Positions 41,895 to 54,752 of a stretch of DNA of 64,000 nucleotides are shown here, one piece after another. Position numbers and translations under genes: made by a program. How positions within the stretch are numbered: the stretch's first letter is position 1; every line of letters starts with the position of its first letter. The notes beneath the pieces were generated by a model, which worked only from the letters and a program-made list of their open reading frames with translations, did not search any database and had not been told where the DNA came from. The stretch is from Flabesymbios commensalis (taxonomy: Eukaryota > Annelida > Polychaeta > Terebellida > Flabelligeridae): NCBI GenBank assembly GCA_964017125.1, contig OZ024902.1, positions 36,367,219-36,431,218 on the forward strand, read 5' to 3'.

Positions 41895-44600
41895 GCTGTC
41901 AGGTCTACATTATTGAATCCTGTTAGGTTAACATTATTGCATCATATCAGGTTTACTTCATTGACTCCTGTCAGGTTAACATCATTGTATCATGTCAGGT
42001 TTACTTCATTGACTCCTGTCAGGTTAACATTATTGCATCATGTCAGGTTTACTTCATTGACTCCTGTCAGGTTAACATCATTGTATCATGTCAGGTTTAC
42101 TTCATTGACTCCTGTCAGGTTAACATTATTGCAACATGTCAGGTTTACTTCATTGACTCCTGTCAGGTTAACATCATTGTATCATGTCAGGTTTACTTCA
42201 TTGACTCCTGTCAGGTTAACATTATTGCATCATGTCAGGTTTACTTCATTGACTCCTGTCAGGTTAACATTATTACATCATGTCAGGTTTACTTCATTGA
42301 TTCCTGTCAGGTTAACATCATTGTATCATGTCAGGTTTACTTCATTGACTCCTGTCAGGTTAACATCATTGTATCATGTCAGGTTTACTTCATTGACTCC
42401 TGTCAGGTTAACATTATTGCATCATGTCAGGTTTACTTCATTGACTCCTGTCAGATTAATATTATTGTATCATGTCAGGTTTACTTCATTGACTCCTGTC
42501 AGGTTAACATTATTGCATCATGTCAGGTTTACTTCATTGACTCCTGTCAGATTAATATTATTGCAACATGTCAGGTTTACTTCATTGATTCCTGTCAGGT
42601 TAAGATCATTGTATCATGTCAGGTTTACTTCATTGACTCCTGTCAGGTTAACATCATTGCATCATGTCAGGTTTACTTCATTGACTCCTGTCAGGTTAAC
42701 ATTATTGCATCATGTCAGGTTTACTTCATTGAATCTTGTCAGGTTAACATCATTGCATCATGTCAGGTTTACTTCATTGACTCCTGTCAGGTTAACATTA
42801 TTGTATCATGTCAGGTTTACTTCATTGAATCTTGTCAGGTTAACATTATTGCATCATGTCAGGTTTACTTCATTGACTCCTGTCAGGTTAACATTATTGT
42901 ATCATGTCAGGTTTACTTCATTGAATCTTGTCAGGTTAACATTATTGCATCATGTCAGGTTTACTTCATTGACTCCTGTCAGGTTAACATTATTGCATCA
43001 TGTCAGGTTTACTTCATTGAATCTTGTCAGGTTAACATCATTGCATCATGTCAGGTTTACTTCATTGACTCCTGTCAGGTTAACATTATTGTATCATGTC
43101 AGGTTTACTTCATTGAATCTTGTCAGGTTAACATTATTGCATCATGTCAGGTTTACTTCATTGACTCCTGTCAGGTTAACATTATTGTATCATGTCAGGT
43201 TTACTTCATTGAATCTTGTCAGGTTAACATTATTGCATCATGTCAGGTTTACTTCATTGACTCCTGTCAGGTTAACATTATTGCATCATGTCAGGTTTAC
43301 TTCATTGACTCCTGTCAGGTAAACATTATTGCATCATGTCAGGTTTACTTCATTGACTCCTGTCAGGTTAACATTATTGCATCATGTCAGGTTTACTTCA
43401 TTGACTCCTGTCAGGTAAACATTATTGCATCATGTCAGGTTTACTTCATTGACTCCTGTCAGGTTAACATTATTGCATGATGTCAGGTTTACTTCATTGA
43501 CTCCTGTCAGATTAATATTATTGCAACATGTCAGGTTTACTTCATTGATTCCTGTCAGGTTAAGATCATTGTATCATGTCAGGTTTACTTCATTGACTCC
43601 TGTCAGGTTAACATCATTGCATCATGTCAGGTTTACTTCATTGACTCCTGTCAGGTTAACATTATTGCATCATGTCAGGTTTACTTTATTGAATCTTGTC
43701 AGGTTAACATCATTGCATCATGTCAGGTTTACTTCATTGACTCCTGTCAGGTTAACATTATTGTATCATGTCAGGTTTACTTCATTGAATCTTGTCAGGT
43801 TAACATTATTGCATCATGTCAGGTTTACTTCATTGACTCCTGTCAGGTTAACATTATTGTATCATGTCAGGTTTACTTCATTGAATCTTGTCAGGTTAAC
43901 ATTATTGCATCATGTCAGGTTTACTTCATTGACTCCTGTCAGGTTAACATTATTGCATCATGTCAGGTTTACTTCATTGAATCTTGTCAGGTTAACATCA
44001 TTGCATCATGTCAGGTTTACTTCATTGACTCCTGTCAGGTTAACATTATTGTATCATGTCAGGTTTACTTCATTGAATCTTGTCAGGTTAACATTATTGC
44101 ATCATGTCAGGTTTACTTCATTGACTCCTGTCAGGTTAACATTATTGTATCATGTCAGGTTTACTTCATTGAATCTTGTCAGGTTAACATTATTGCATCA
44201 TGTCAGGTTTACTTCATTGACTCCTGTCAGGTTAACATTATTGCATCATGTCAGGTTTACTTCATTGACTCCTGTCAGGTTAACATTATTGCATCATGTC
44301 AGGTTTACTTCATTGACTCCTGTCAGGTTAACATTATTGTATCATGTCAGGTTTACTTCATTGAATCTTGTCGTGTTAACATTATTGAATTATGTCAGGT
44401 TTACATCATTACATTATGTCAGGTTTACTTCATCGAATCCTGTCAGAATAAATAGTATTGAATCCTGTCAGGTTAACATCATTGAATCCTGTCAGATTTA
44501 CTTCATTGAATTCTGTCAGGTTAACCACCTGTTAACTTTATTGCATTATGTTAGGTTTACTTCATTGAATCATATCAGATAAAATATTATTGAATCCTGT
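41895..44600. repeat. 48-bp tandem array (two 24-bp half units)
   Basis: The unit is TGTCAGGTTAACATTATTGC plus ATCA, followed by TGTCAGGTTTACTTCATTGA plus CTCC; about 55 copies. The 48-bp period keeps a plus frame open for 469 codons (41913-43322) and 385 codons (43425-44582) with a V-R-F-T-S-L-T-P-V-R-L-T-L-L-H-H repeat. These begin inside the repeat with TTG-type starts and are not genes. A 960-bp segment is duplicated. The right end (44380-44600) is degenerate. Confidence 0.95.
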
Positions 44601-45987
44601 CAGGTTTACTTAATTGAATCATGTTAGCTTCACATAAAAAATCATGCCAGGTTTACATCGTGAATCCTGCCAGACTAACATAAATAATTATATCAGTTCA
44701 ATATAAAATAACCCAGTCAAGTTTACCCCATTCATTCTATCAGACTTATATCATGAACATGATGAATTCGAGAAGTGTCAGTGTGTGTTAGTGTGGGATC
44801 AATCACGCGAAGAACGATTCTTCGCGCAAACCACCCGTTCGCTACAGACCGCTCGCAAGTGTAAAGCTCTCCAGATATCACGCAAGCAAACAGACAGCTT
44901 GCAGAGGTAACGCATATAGTAATTTCAGAATATTCCAGCTATTCCTCGACCTATTATCAAGCACATAATATAGACTGTTTATGAAGGTAACTATAGGAAT
45001 AGTTTATGCACGAGTGGGTAGGTCTAAACGGTTCAATTTCAACCTTACTTACACACAACATTATGTATCCTATTACCTCCCAATTGTTCTTGTACTACTA
45101 TAGACTACTTTTCACACATTCGTGTCTGCTATAATATTGAAGGTGGTACATGGCATTAGCCACACCGACTAATAATTAAAGGAAGTGTGTGTTACCTAAT
45201 GATATTGAGAATGAATTTCATTTTATTTCTATCTCTCAATTATATGAACAGCGGAGAAGGAAGTACATACGTAAATATCAAATATAAAATGTATAGAGCT
45301 GGTGTCTAATGACAATGCTAAGACTGTACAACTTAGAACATTTTGTACATAGCATCGTCTAATACGAATGTTTCATAGAGGTACCTTAGCTTAGAAGTTC
45401 CATCTTTAACTGAACTATTTTATTGAGTTGCTTAGATGCTTAGTGCTTTCAAATATGTTTTCTTACAATGGTTTAAACTATATATAAGGGTCACATGCAT
45501 ATTGCTTAATAAACTGTTACTTCTACTCTATGTCAGCTTAACTTAGGAGCAAATTCATTTAAAGTTTGTTTATCCTTATTGTAGGCAGTAAAGTAAATAA
45601 TATTAATATGTTGAACTCTATTCTGCTCTGGAAAGCCAACAGGCAGTATCTGCTAAATAGGGCAGTATTTTGCAACACTAACTTCCCAAACTCTCTATCT
45701 ACAGCCAGAAAAATGCTTCATAATGTGTGGTTATTGTCAGCCAGAACAATGTTACATAATGTGTGTTTATTGTCAGCTAGATGCTATATTATGTGTGTTT
45801 ACTGTCAGCCAAAACAGTGCTACATAATCATGATAATGTGTGTTTACTGTCAGCCAGAACCGTTTTGTTCGCATTTAATTGCCAAGTGGAATATAACAAG
45901 AGTAATTAAAATAGAGATTATCGCCGATTAGATTCGGCAGCCGACGTGTCAAATACAAAGGCCGGCTATACGCTGTACTTAAACCTG
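44601..45987. other. Non-coding stretch with 36-bp repeats
   Basis: 44601-44750 is a decayed extension of the 48-bp array. 45629-45660 (GGAAAGCCAACAGGCAGTAT) is a half family A. 45700-45870 holds about five units of a 36-bp repeat (CATAATGTGTGTTTATTGTC, AGCCAGAACAATG). The 121-codon frame at 45566-45931 runs through these and is not a gene. Confidence 0.5.
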
Positions 45988-46172
45988 TCAACCCTTTGGA
46001 CGCCAATCACGTCTATAATCCATAGAAATCATTTCGATCGCCATGTCTAATAACACGTCTGGGGTTGAAATAAACTAGCAAGGTTTAGTCACTAGAAGAT
46101 GTGGGTCACGGTAGCGAGACAACTTCAAGGGAGTAAAACAATTATAGGTAACGTTGGCGCTCAAAGGGTTGA
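45988..46172. mobile_element. piggyBac-like MITE related to family E
   Basis: TCAACCCTTTGGACGCC and GGCGCTCAAAGGGTTGA form terminal inverted repeats. An internal hairpin relic (GATGTGGGTCACGGTAGCGA...CAACTTCAAGG) is present. Both flanking TTAAs have mutated. Confidence 0.65.
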
Positions 46173-47603
46173 CAATAAGTCATCTCAACTAAATATTATG
46201 TTTCAACTCACTATCATAATGTATGTATTTTAAATGTATTTTAAGGAGTATCGTAATTCTAGTGATCACATTTATGCTCCTTGCGACCAGAGCCTCCAGC
46301 GTTAAAAGGACGGTTTATGACACGCACCATTTCCCCTCAAAATTACCACAGACGGTTGTCGACTAAATTATACCACCAGTTATAAGTGGTTGAGCCTCTC
46401 GACAATTGTCAGCTTAGACAAGAAAGTTATGTTATTTTTTGTAGTTAATAAAGACATGTGGATTTCACTACGTTATAATGAACAAATTATTATAAAAAAG
46501 TTTATTTGCGAATGGAAAGGATACATAATCATGAAATATAATGTGAGAAAATCTAATAATTAAATTTTTACATAGGTGTCATTAAATATGTGCACCTTCA
46601 TACCCTTACGTGAGGTGAACGAGTTCCAGTCAAAGCCGCCATTTTTTCGATTTTAAGTGAGTTTGAAAATATCTGGCGATATTCTGACTGGTATTTCTGA
46701 TATTCTTGTTCTTTATTCTGATTCTGATTCTTCTGATTTCCCGAAAATCTGGTATGCAGCTTTAATACATCTCAATTGCCCAGGTTTCAAAACAAATGTT
46801 TCTTCTTCGCTCACTTGCTAATAGTCATATTGTATTTTGTCTGGGGGCAGTGTCACCAGTTAGAACACGTTTTAGTAATATGGCTTTATATTGGACAAGT
46901 GTTTTATTCTACTTGGCTCGGTTTGACTCCTGCTGGCTCGCGCTATATGTGAATGAAGCTGAATGTGGGGGTTGACCATTCCTATCGTGTCATGGATTTG
47001 AAAAAAATCTATTCCGTCTCTAATACTAAGAACTTATAAAGTTCTTCATATTACTTGGTATCATTATGTATAGGCTGCAAACTGGTAAATGAGGTTACTT
47101 TCAGAGATTATTATATTTTTTACTGATCAGACCTATTTTAACTAATGCTACAGACAATACATATATACCCGGATTCACATCAAACGTGGTGAATGGATTT
47201 CGCTGATTTCTCAGTCCATTTTGAACCAATTGTCATGGAATTTTCCAAGCACTATTTTCTAGTCATGTGGCTTATTCCACGAAGGTAATGCGTTTATAGA
47301 GAGGCGTCAATTACTGCATGTTATAGAGATAAAATTGTAAACAATACAATACCTTTCAATAAAATTTTCCAGCCTAGCCGCACAACTAGAAAACAGTGCT
47401 CGTGAAATTTACTAAAATTAATTGAAAATTGATTGACAAATCTGCGAAAATAATTCACCACGGTTGACGTGAATCTCACTATAGTTTGCAGTTAAATTAT
47501 ATGTAGTCCTTAAGAATAAAATCTCATAATTTAAAAATAGTACAGCACGTACACGGGTTCGCCTGTTTGCTTTGGTAATGGCAGAGAGCTGACAGGTTTA
47601 CCC
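46173..47603. other. AT-rich non-coding stretch
   Basis: Nothing recognised apart from a TGATTCTGATTCTTCTGATT run near 46722. Confidence 0.4.
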
Positions 47604-47718
47604 CTGCAAGCATGAGACGTTCGCCCGATGTTGTTTTGATGTTTGGCCAGCGTCTGCGACGCTCGACCAACATCAAAACAACATCGGGCGAACGTCCGGC
47701 GGACGTCGGGTTTGTTCG
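47604..47718. mobile_element. Family C palindromic element
   Basis: Arms ACGTTCGCCCGATGTTGTTT and AAACAACATCGGGCGAACGT are perfect complements, yet differ from consensus at several positions. Right end CGGGTTTGTTCGG. Confidence 0.85.
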
Positions 47719-47871
47719 GTGCAGCATCTCACGATACAAGTTCACCACAATCATTATACATTCTGTTGTTCTCACTTGAACAATGTACTGTGTCCACATC
47801 TACACAACACATTATTATGGCGTTTGATGATATACGTACAGGGTGTGTCCCTCTCTGTACCGAAACCCCCC

Positions 47872-47935
47872 TACAAAGCCAAAAGGCAGTATCTGCTTAC
47901 TTGTATGGTAAGCAGATACTGCTTTGCGGCTGTGC
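47872..47935. mobile_element. Family A palindromic element
   Basis: TACAAAGCCAAAAGGCAGTA...GATACTGCTTTGCGGCTGTG; the right arm is partly diverged. Confidence 0.8.
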
Positions 47936-48519
47936 ACGGCACCACCGTCACTTCTGATACAGCACTCAAATACATTCTGCGCTAACTATATAATATGTTC
48001 ATTTCGCAATTTGTCAGGATTGTAAAATTGCGTGTTAACCCTGGTCCTAAATTACTTGTTTGTGTTTTCATTCATTTTAAAGCTGGAATTTCTGACGCAA
48101 TTTCTAGCTTCATGAGATAAAAATCTTTAAATGTTTGAAGAAAAACGATATCTGCCATTTCAAAATATTTGAATAACTAAAGGCCCATGCAGATATCGGA
48201 TGATAGTCCGTTTCAGTTATTTTCTTATACATGAAACTAGAAAGTAAAAAAGTAAACCCACTGAGACATGACCAAAGTCTAATAATAGAAAAACATATTA
48301 AAAAAATGAACAATTGAAGGAAATACAAAGATTTGTATTTGCCTGGATGCATGACATCATGTTCGCAAAAAACATTAATATATATACCATACCATATGTA
48401 TACTTTAAGCAAAGATATACAGATAAGATGCAGCTAATCATATAAATAAATGCTACGTGTACATAAGAATATGACGATATCAATGTAAGCAACTAGTTCT
48501 GTGTGATGTTTTACTCCAC
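47936..48519. other. AT-rich non-coding stretch
   Basis: Nothing recognised; minus frames at 48110-48492 are low-complexity. Confidence 0.4.
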
Positions 48520-49060
48520 ATCGAGTGTCTTATATCGCATAATTGACCATGTGTTTTGTATCACGAAATTCGCCCAGTGTCTTATATGACATAATTGGCA
48601 CTGTGTCTTATCAGTTGCTTATATGTGATAATTGGCCTTGTGTCTTCTATGACATAATAGGCCGTGTGTATTATATCACATAAGTGGTGATGTGTCTAAT
48701 ATCACATAATTGGAGTCCGGGGTTCGTTTCCCGGTCTCGTCGGTTTGAAAGAAACAAAAATGTTTGTTCCCCCATCCACTCGTAAAACTCGGTTTTGTGG
48801 GGAGCCTCTATGACCGATAGGTAGCGTGCTCGGCCTCAAATCTCCAGAATTAGAATGTTGAATCCTGTGTCTGGAAGGCAGTGTCTTCTCACCATCCTCG
48901 GGAGGTTCTCCTGCCCCTATTTAGCCTCTATGTGAACAAAAGTGGCATAAAACCCGTTTAATTTCATTTCTTATATCACATAAGTGGTCCTGTGTCTTAT
49001 ATTCGATAATTGGTCGTGTGTCTTATAACAGATAATTAGTTGGTTGTATGTCTTCATTAC
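48520..49060. repeat. Short degenerate tandem repeat interrupted by a SINE
   Basis: Imperfect units of about 28-33 bp with TGTCTTATATCACATAATTGG occur at 48520-48715 and again at 48970-49060. The SINE at 48716-48975 splits the array. Confidence 0.7.
48716..48975 (+). mobile_element. tRNA-derived dimeric SINE, 5' truncated
   Basis: Starts at the B box of monomer 1 (CCGGGGTTCGTTTCCCGG), then GGTTTGAAAGAAACAAAAAT, the second monomer, GGGAGGTTCTCCTGCCCC and an ATTTCATTTC tail. The only clear plus-orientation copy. Confidence 0.8.
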
Positions 49061-49308
49061 AAATCTCAAACAACGTAATTGTGTAATTTGAGTAATTAAA
49101 ATACGTCATGATTAAAACGTGTATATTTTGTAATTGCACCGTTGAATTTCTAATGATTAGTGATTAATATATAAGTCCAAATGACGGGGGATTGGTTTAT
49201 ATTAATCATTTTGTGACTTGTTATCGATTCCTATAAGAATGAGTTTTTTTTGTGATGCACAATACCTTGAGAACAGAGTATATAATTTGTTGTACATATA
49301 GACTGCTG
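49061..49308. other. Non-coding stretch
   Basis: Nothing recognised. Confidence 0.35.
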
Positions 49309-49372
49309 TGCAAATCCAAAAGGCAGTACCTGCTTACTTTACAAGTGAGCAGGTACTGCCTTTTGGTTTGCA
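49309..49372. mobile_element. Family A palindromic element
   Basis: TGCAAATCCAAAAGGCAGTA, then CCTGCTTACTTTACAAGTGA, then GCAGGTACTGCCTTTTGG. ACC/GGT variant on both arms. Confidence 0.85.
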
Positions 49373-49689
49373 CTGCAGTACAGTATAGTTTGATCATCAG
49401 GTGATACAGTGACAGTGATCCAGGGTCGTCATCCAGTCTATGATTCTGTAGCAGCCACGTCTGCCAAGGCTGCTCTTCATGTTTGAGAGGGCTAAGCAGA
49501 GCCCTCGGGGTACCACCACACACACGAGGAGGGGGCGAACCCCAGGTGGCCGCGGGGGTTCAGGGGTAGAGACCGCAGCGTGCCAGTGACAGTGGGGTGG
49601 GGGCACAATGGTGGCCCCGGGGTGGTACTGACACTGAGCGGACCGTCATGTGGCAACCTGCCACACCCTACACCCCACCCCAAGTACTG
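49373..49689. other. GC-rich patch, function unknown
   Basis: 49490-49690 is G- and C-rich (GTGGGGTGGGGGCACAATGG and similar) with an inverted GAGGGCT...AGCCCTC at 49486-49506. Overlapping minus frames (49397-49606, 49492-49701) are proline-rich and unrecognised. It could be an exon or a CpG patch; evidence is insufficient. Confidence 0.3.
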
Positions 49690-51345
49690 ACGGGATGACA
49701 TCTACATCAGCTACATCTAGGTCACCTACCTCACCAGTACATCTCCATCAGCTACCTCAAAAGTACATCTACATCAGCTACCTTCTCTCTACATCTAGAT
49801 AAGCTACCTCACCAGTACATCTACGTCAGCTACCTCACCAGTACATCTACGTCAGCTACCTCACCAGTACATCTACGTCAGCTACCTCACCAGTACATCT
49901 ACGTCAGCTACCTCACCAGTACATCTACGTCAGCTACCTCACCAGTACATCCACGTCAGCTACCTCACCAGTACATCTCTATCATCTAACTCATCTGTAC
50001 ATCTATATCAGCTACCTCATTTGCACATCTATATCCTACCTCACCAGTACATGTATATCAGCTACCTCATCTACACATCTATACCATACCTTACCAGTAC
50101 ATGTATATCATCCACCTCACCAATACAGATATATCATCCACCTCACCAGTAAATCTACATCAGTTACCTCACAAGTACATCTACATCAGCAACCTCACAA
50201 GTACATCTAAATGAGCAAATTCATCTATATCAGCTACTTCACCATACATATATATTATCTACCTCACTAGTACATCTACATCAGCAACCTTACAACATTT
50301 ATGTCAGCTTCCTCACAAGCACATCTATACGCCACCTCACCATTACATCCACACCAGCTACATCAGAAGAACATCTCGATACGCTACCTCATAAGTACAC
50401 ATCTGCATCAGCCACATCACAAGTACATCTACCTCACTACCTCACTAAGTACGCTACCTCATTAGTACATCTACGCTAGCCACATCACAAGTATATCTTT
50501 ACGACGCTATCTCACCAGTACATTCACATCATCTACAGCACAAGTACATCTATGCGCTACCTCACCAGTACATTTACATCAACTACTTCACAAGTATATA
50601 TATATATACCCCACCCAACTAGTACATATACACCAGCTACATCACAAGTACATCTACATATCGTCGCCTCGGAGCTAAAGGATCCTATCTGACACTCGTC
50701 AGAGTGGCAGATAGGATCATTTAGCTCCGAGGCGACGATATGCTACCTCATCAGCTCATCTACACCAGCTACATCACAAATACATCTATATATCCTACCT
50801 CATAAGTACACATCTACATCAAATACATCACAAGTACGTCTACACGCTACCTCACTGGTACATCTGATCAGCCACATTACAAGTACATCTACATACGCTA
50901 CGAGACGAGTTGATCTACACCAGCTAAATCAGAAGTAAATCTACATACGCTACATCACCATTACATCTACACCAGCTACATTACAAGTACATATATATAA
51001 CCTACCTCAATAGTACACATCCACATCAGTCACATCACAAGTACATCTACATACGCTACCTCACCAGTAAATTTACATCAACTACCTCACCAGTAAATTT
51101 ACATAAACTACCTCACCATTAAATTTACATCAACTACCTCACCAGTAAATTTACATCAACTACCTCACAAGTATATATATATATATATACTCTACCTCAC
51201 CAGTACATCTACACCAGCCACATCCCTAGTATATCTACATACGCTACCTCAGCAGTACATCTGCACCAGCCACATCACAAGTACATCCATATATGCTACC
51301 TCACTGGTACATCTGCATCAGCTACCTCATTGGTACATCTAATGC
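49690..51345. repeat. 26-bp tandem array (about 60 units)
   Basis: The unit is CTACCTCACCAGTACATCTA plus CGTCAG, perfect around 49795-49970 and more variable elsewhere. Interrupted by a family B element at 50658-50741. Confidence 0.95.
50658..50741. mobile_element. Family B palindromic element inside the 26-bp array
   Basis: ATATCGTCGCCTCGGAGCTA to GCTCCGAGGCGACGATAT, 84 bp, flanked on both sides by array sequence (ATCTAC / GCTACCTCA). It inserted after the array formed. Confidence 0.92.
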
Positions 51346-52970
51346 CTTTCTCACACAATACTATTAGCATCACATACGAGTAATCGTTCGCGATAACGAC
51401 ACGTTGTATTTGGGCTAAGATGTCTCTTGGAAATAGAAACGACAATCGCAGGTCTACGTATACTTGTTTCAAGAGTAATTTTATACTGTTTCCGAAAAAA
51501 ATCACTTTACGGAGAATTATTAGAATTCATTGATAAATGATATGAAAATAATGAATACCAGTTACCTTTCATTATTTACAATACTATGAATCCAACTAAA
51601 TTGTGTACAAACATTCGTAACATAGCTATAAAAATAAATCTTAACAACAAAGTAAATGATAGCAGATTCATTATTTCTAAATATTTCGTATTCGTCGTTT
51701 TCTTTCAATCTATAACCAAAATGGGGAGAATATTTCAAGGTCCAATTTTTCATCAACTTAGATTATATTACCAAAAATATAGATTTTAAATGAAAATGTA
51801 CAACACAGTAATCCCTCTGCATCTGGCATTATATCTTAAAGCGACACAATCAGGCTAAAATCATCAAAAAATCTTTATTGTTATTTTGGCGTCTAAATAT
51901 GACTATATAATGTAAACACGTCCGCAATCTGGAAATGCAAAAGTTTTTTTATTTTTGTGTTGCGCATTTACCAGTTAAGCGAAATATGAAGAGACGAAAT
52001 TCCCGATTTCTTATTTCGGACATGCATGTTCAAAATAAGAAATACGTGAATTTCGTCTTTACTATCGATATATTGTTTTCTAAGGGGCACAAGTCGTCCC
52101 CTTGAAATATTATTAATGTGATATGGAGAATATATTTACCGGTATGTGAGTCGAAATAAACCTGCTAACCCCCCCCCCCCCTCCATGAAGTACACACACG
52201 CATATACCGACATTTTACGTACAAACTGCACATGATGAACATGCTGTATATTTTGTAAGAAAAATATTTAATAATAATAATCATGCTTGTCACAGAATGG
52301 TCGTCATGGCCTACAGCCGTTGATAAATTGCTGCTATCTTTTCCGCTAGAATGACTCTTTCACTCTTTCGTCCAGCTAGCTGAACGTATTTCTCAGAAAC
52401 AACAAAATATGTTATCGTCATATATACGTTCTGTGTATATAACACCGGTGTAAACAAAAAATTAAATAAACCTACGAATTTGAAACTGTCCTTTTTATCA
52501 GCGTATAGTTAATCAAGTTGAAAAGTTGTATTCCATTAAATTGATGTAGGCCTATTCATGTAACAATTCAATTTTGGGACGCAAACCGTTTAGGCCTACC
52601 TGTGTACTAAAAACTTTTTAGAGCCAAAATATTTTTTTTTTATTAATTGTAGTTAGCTAGTTCGCTTTTCGAACAGTCACCATGTCAAAAACAGGACAGG
52701 TCACCTAAACTTTAATAGGCCCGTAAACGAAACTGGCGCGCAAAAAATCTGCATCTCTCTCAAATGAGGCAGCGAAGTGTAACGTGTGGCCAACTGTACA
52801 TAACGCATGTCATTATATTCTTTTCTATATTGCGTTCTCTGCGGCCACAGGCCGGAAGAGCCGATTTACAAGTAAGCCATTACCTGTTGTCGATAATCGG
52901 GGAATTCGTCACACCTGATGCTTGAATACCAACAATTCCTGGTGCGCAACATCAGGGTGTGTTACAGCTC
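51346..52970. other. AT-rich non-coding stretch with a hairpin
   Basis: 51992-52057 is a hairpin: GACGAAATTCCCGATTTCTT pairs with AAGAAATACGTGAATTTCGTC around CATGCATG. 52862-52890 (TTTACAAGTAAGCCATTACC) may be a family A relic. No gene. Confidence 0.45.
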
Positions 52971-53035
52971 TGCAAAGCCAAAAGGCAGTATCTGCTTACT
53001 TGTAAAGTGAGCAGATACTGCATTTTGGCTTTGCA
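52971..53035. mobile_element. Family A palindromic element
   Basis: TGCAAAGCCAAAAGGCAGTA to TGCATTTTGGCTTTGCA. Flanking ACAGCTC and GAGCTGT extend the palindrome, so the true element may be longer than 65 bp. Confidence 0.9.
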
Positions 53036-53828
53036 CGGCAGAGCTGTTAAACCCATAAAGGTGGCACGCGACTCAACTAAATGTCAACTTAAATGGTCGG
53101 TCGTTATACATTATCAATCAGCTCTCCAAGTAGATTTGTCAGAACAAAGCGGATAGTCAACTTGCTAAAACATTGTTAAAAAGAAATTTAGATTACAATT
53201 TTATGATCAATGACCATTGTCCATTTTGAAAATTAAAAATATGGTGGATTCTAAGGGATTTCATTCTTTTTCTGCAACAATAATTCAAATTTACTAAATA
53301 ATTATGAAGAGCATACAATCACCATAAACAAAAATATAATATTTAAAAACAAACGCAAATTACTCTAAAATTTCTTTACATGGTTTCAAAGCTTTTCTAT
53401 AATAATAAGGATGTATATATCGTGTTTGTGGTTACAGTCAAATAAGAATGTGGTACTGATCATTTGATGAACATAAAGTGCAGTAACGTCGTCCTCCAGA
53501 CACATGAGTATGTCCCTTTTCAACTGATAACGTTCGTAATTTACAAATTTCCATATAAATAAACTGCGAGAATGATGCTGGCAATAATGGCAAACAATTT
53601 TAATTCAGTTTTATACATGTTTTTTTACTATTATAGCTAGAGATATGTTTTGTAATGTCACCAATAAATTTCTATACATGTAAATTTAAAGATCTCTTAG
53701 AATTTCCCTATTTGTTTATTTCAAAATATAAATTAACTATTTACATGCATAACTGCTACGATGCAGTACTTGCCAGTAATTGACAATATACTTTATAAGA
53801 CAATTCATATTGAAATTATATCTCCCAA
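53036..53828. other. AT-rich non-coding stretch
   Basis: Nothing recognised. Confidence 0.4.
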
Positions 53829-53832
53829 TTAA

Positions 53833-54076
53833 CCCTTTCGAGCCTGAATTTATCATTGTCATCTCATCCACTACAAGCCGTGAATTGCTGGGGCAATTCT
53901 CAACTTGTAGTGGATGAAAATAATTTGAGGTGTGTGAAAAATTAAAGAAAATTTCCATGCATTGGTAACTCAGTTTCAAGAAATTTTCATCATAAAATAC
54001 TTTTTTGTAAGAAAATCAAATCTGTTCACAGTGATGTAAAATGATGCTTTAATGCATCGTGAAAGCTTAACGGGTT
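53833..54076. mobile_element. piggyBac-like MITE with a distinct hairpin
   Basis: TTAA then CCCTTTCGAGCCTGAA at the left; right end near CGTGAAAGCTTAACGGG. Internal hairpin CATCCACTACAAGCC...CAACTTGTAGTGGATG has the same position as the family E hairpin but different arms. Confidence 0.55.
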
Positions 54077-54148
54077 TTAATAAAGAATGTTGAGCATACA
54101 ATCATGCGACTAGCAAAGCAATCACTAAATATCTGGGTGTGGTATCAA

Positions 54149-54364
54149 CCCTTAGAACGCTGAAATATTTTTGCATAAATCATGGAGACGAATTTTTTTG
54201 CAATTTTCAATCACCATAACTAATCTTAGTTAGCTATTCTCGCTTCATTTGAATACCTATGTTGCGTCCATTGTAAATGTTTAATTCTTTCAGTGCTGGG
54301 ATTGATTTAGACGTCATAATCTGATGTCCACAGACGTCTAAAATCGGTCCCCGCACTGATAGGG
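54149..54364. mobile_element. Family G piggyBac-like MITE
   Basis: CCCTTAGAACGCTGAAATA after TCAA; right end GGTCCCCGCACTGATAGGG followed by TTAA. Internal GACGTC hairpin at 54290-54362. The best-bounded copy of family G. Confidence 0.75.
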
Positions 54365-54692
54365 TTAACGATCATCATTCTGGAAATGATTTTTGTCCTA
54401 AAATTGAAATGTTTTAGTGAAATTTCTGAAATATGATAATAAAAACTAGTAATAATAACATAACATTTATTTCAAATGCAAAACAAACAAACATAAATAT
54501 TTTAATTATGTGTATGTAAAAAGTATATCAGAGTGATAAAAATAAACTGCCTTCAAATGCACATTTGTAATGCAGTAAAAAATCATCATCTTAAGACAAT
54601 TTTGCAAACAGTCTTTGACTACGTTATTAGCCTAGTCTCCGACACCTTTTTTAAACTTAGAGCTTCAACTATATATGGGGATAGATCTGCTC
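54365..54692. other. Non-coding stretch
   Basis: Nothing recognised. Confidence 0.4.
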
Positions 54693-54752
54693 GGCAAATC
54701 CAAAAGGCGGTATCTGCAGACTTCTAAAGTAAGCAGATACTGCCTTTCAAGC
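54693..54752. mobile_element. Family A palindromic element
   Basis: GGCAAATCCAAAAGGCGGTA...AAGCAGATACTGCCTTTCAA; the right end is diverged. Confidence 0.75.

Noticed and set aside
41913-44582. Plus-strand frames of 469 and 385 codons
   Set aside because: Start at TTG-type codons inside a 48-bp satellite and contain nothing but the repeat; the open frame follows from the period being a multiple of three.
49492-49701. GC-rich minus frame as a gene
   Set aside because: Proline-rich, no splice signals that fit, no recognisable family; left as an unexplained GC patch.
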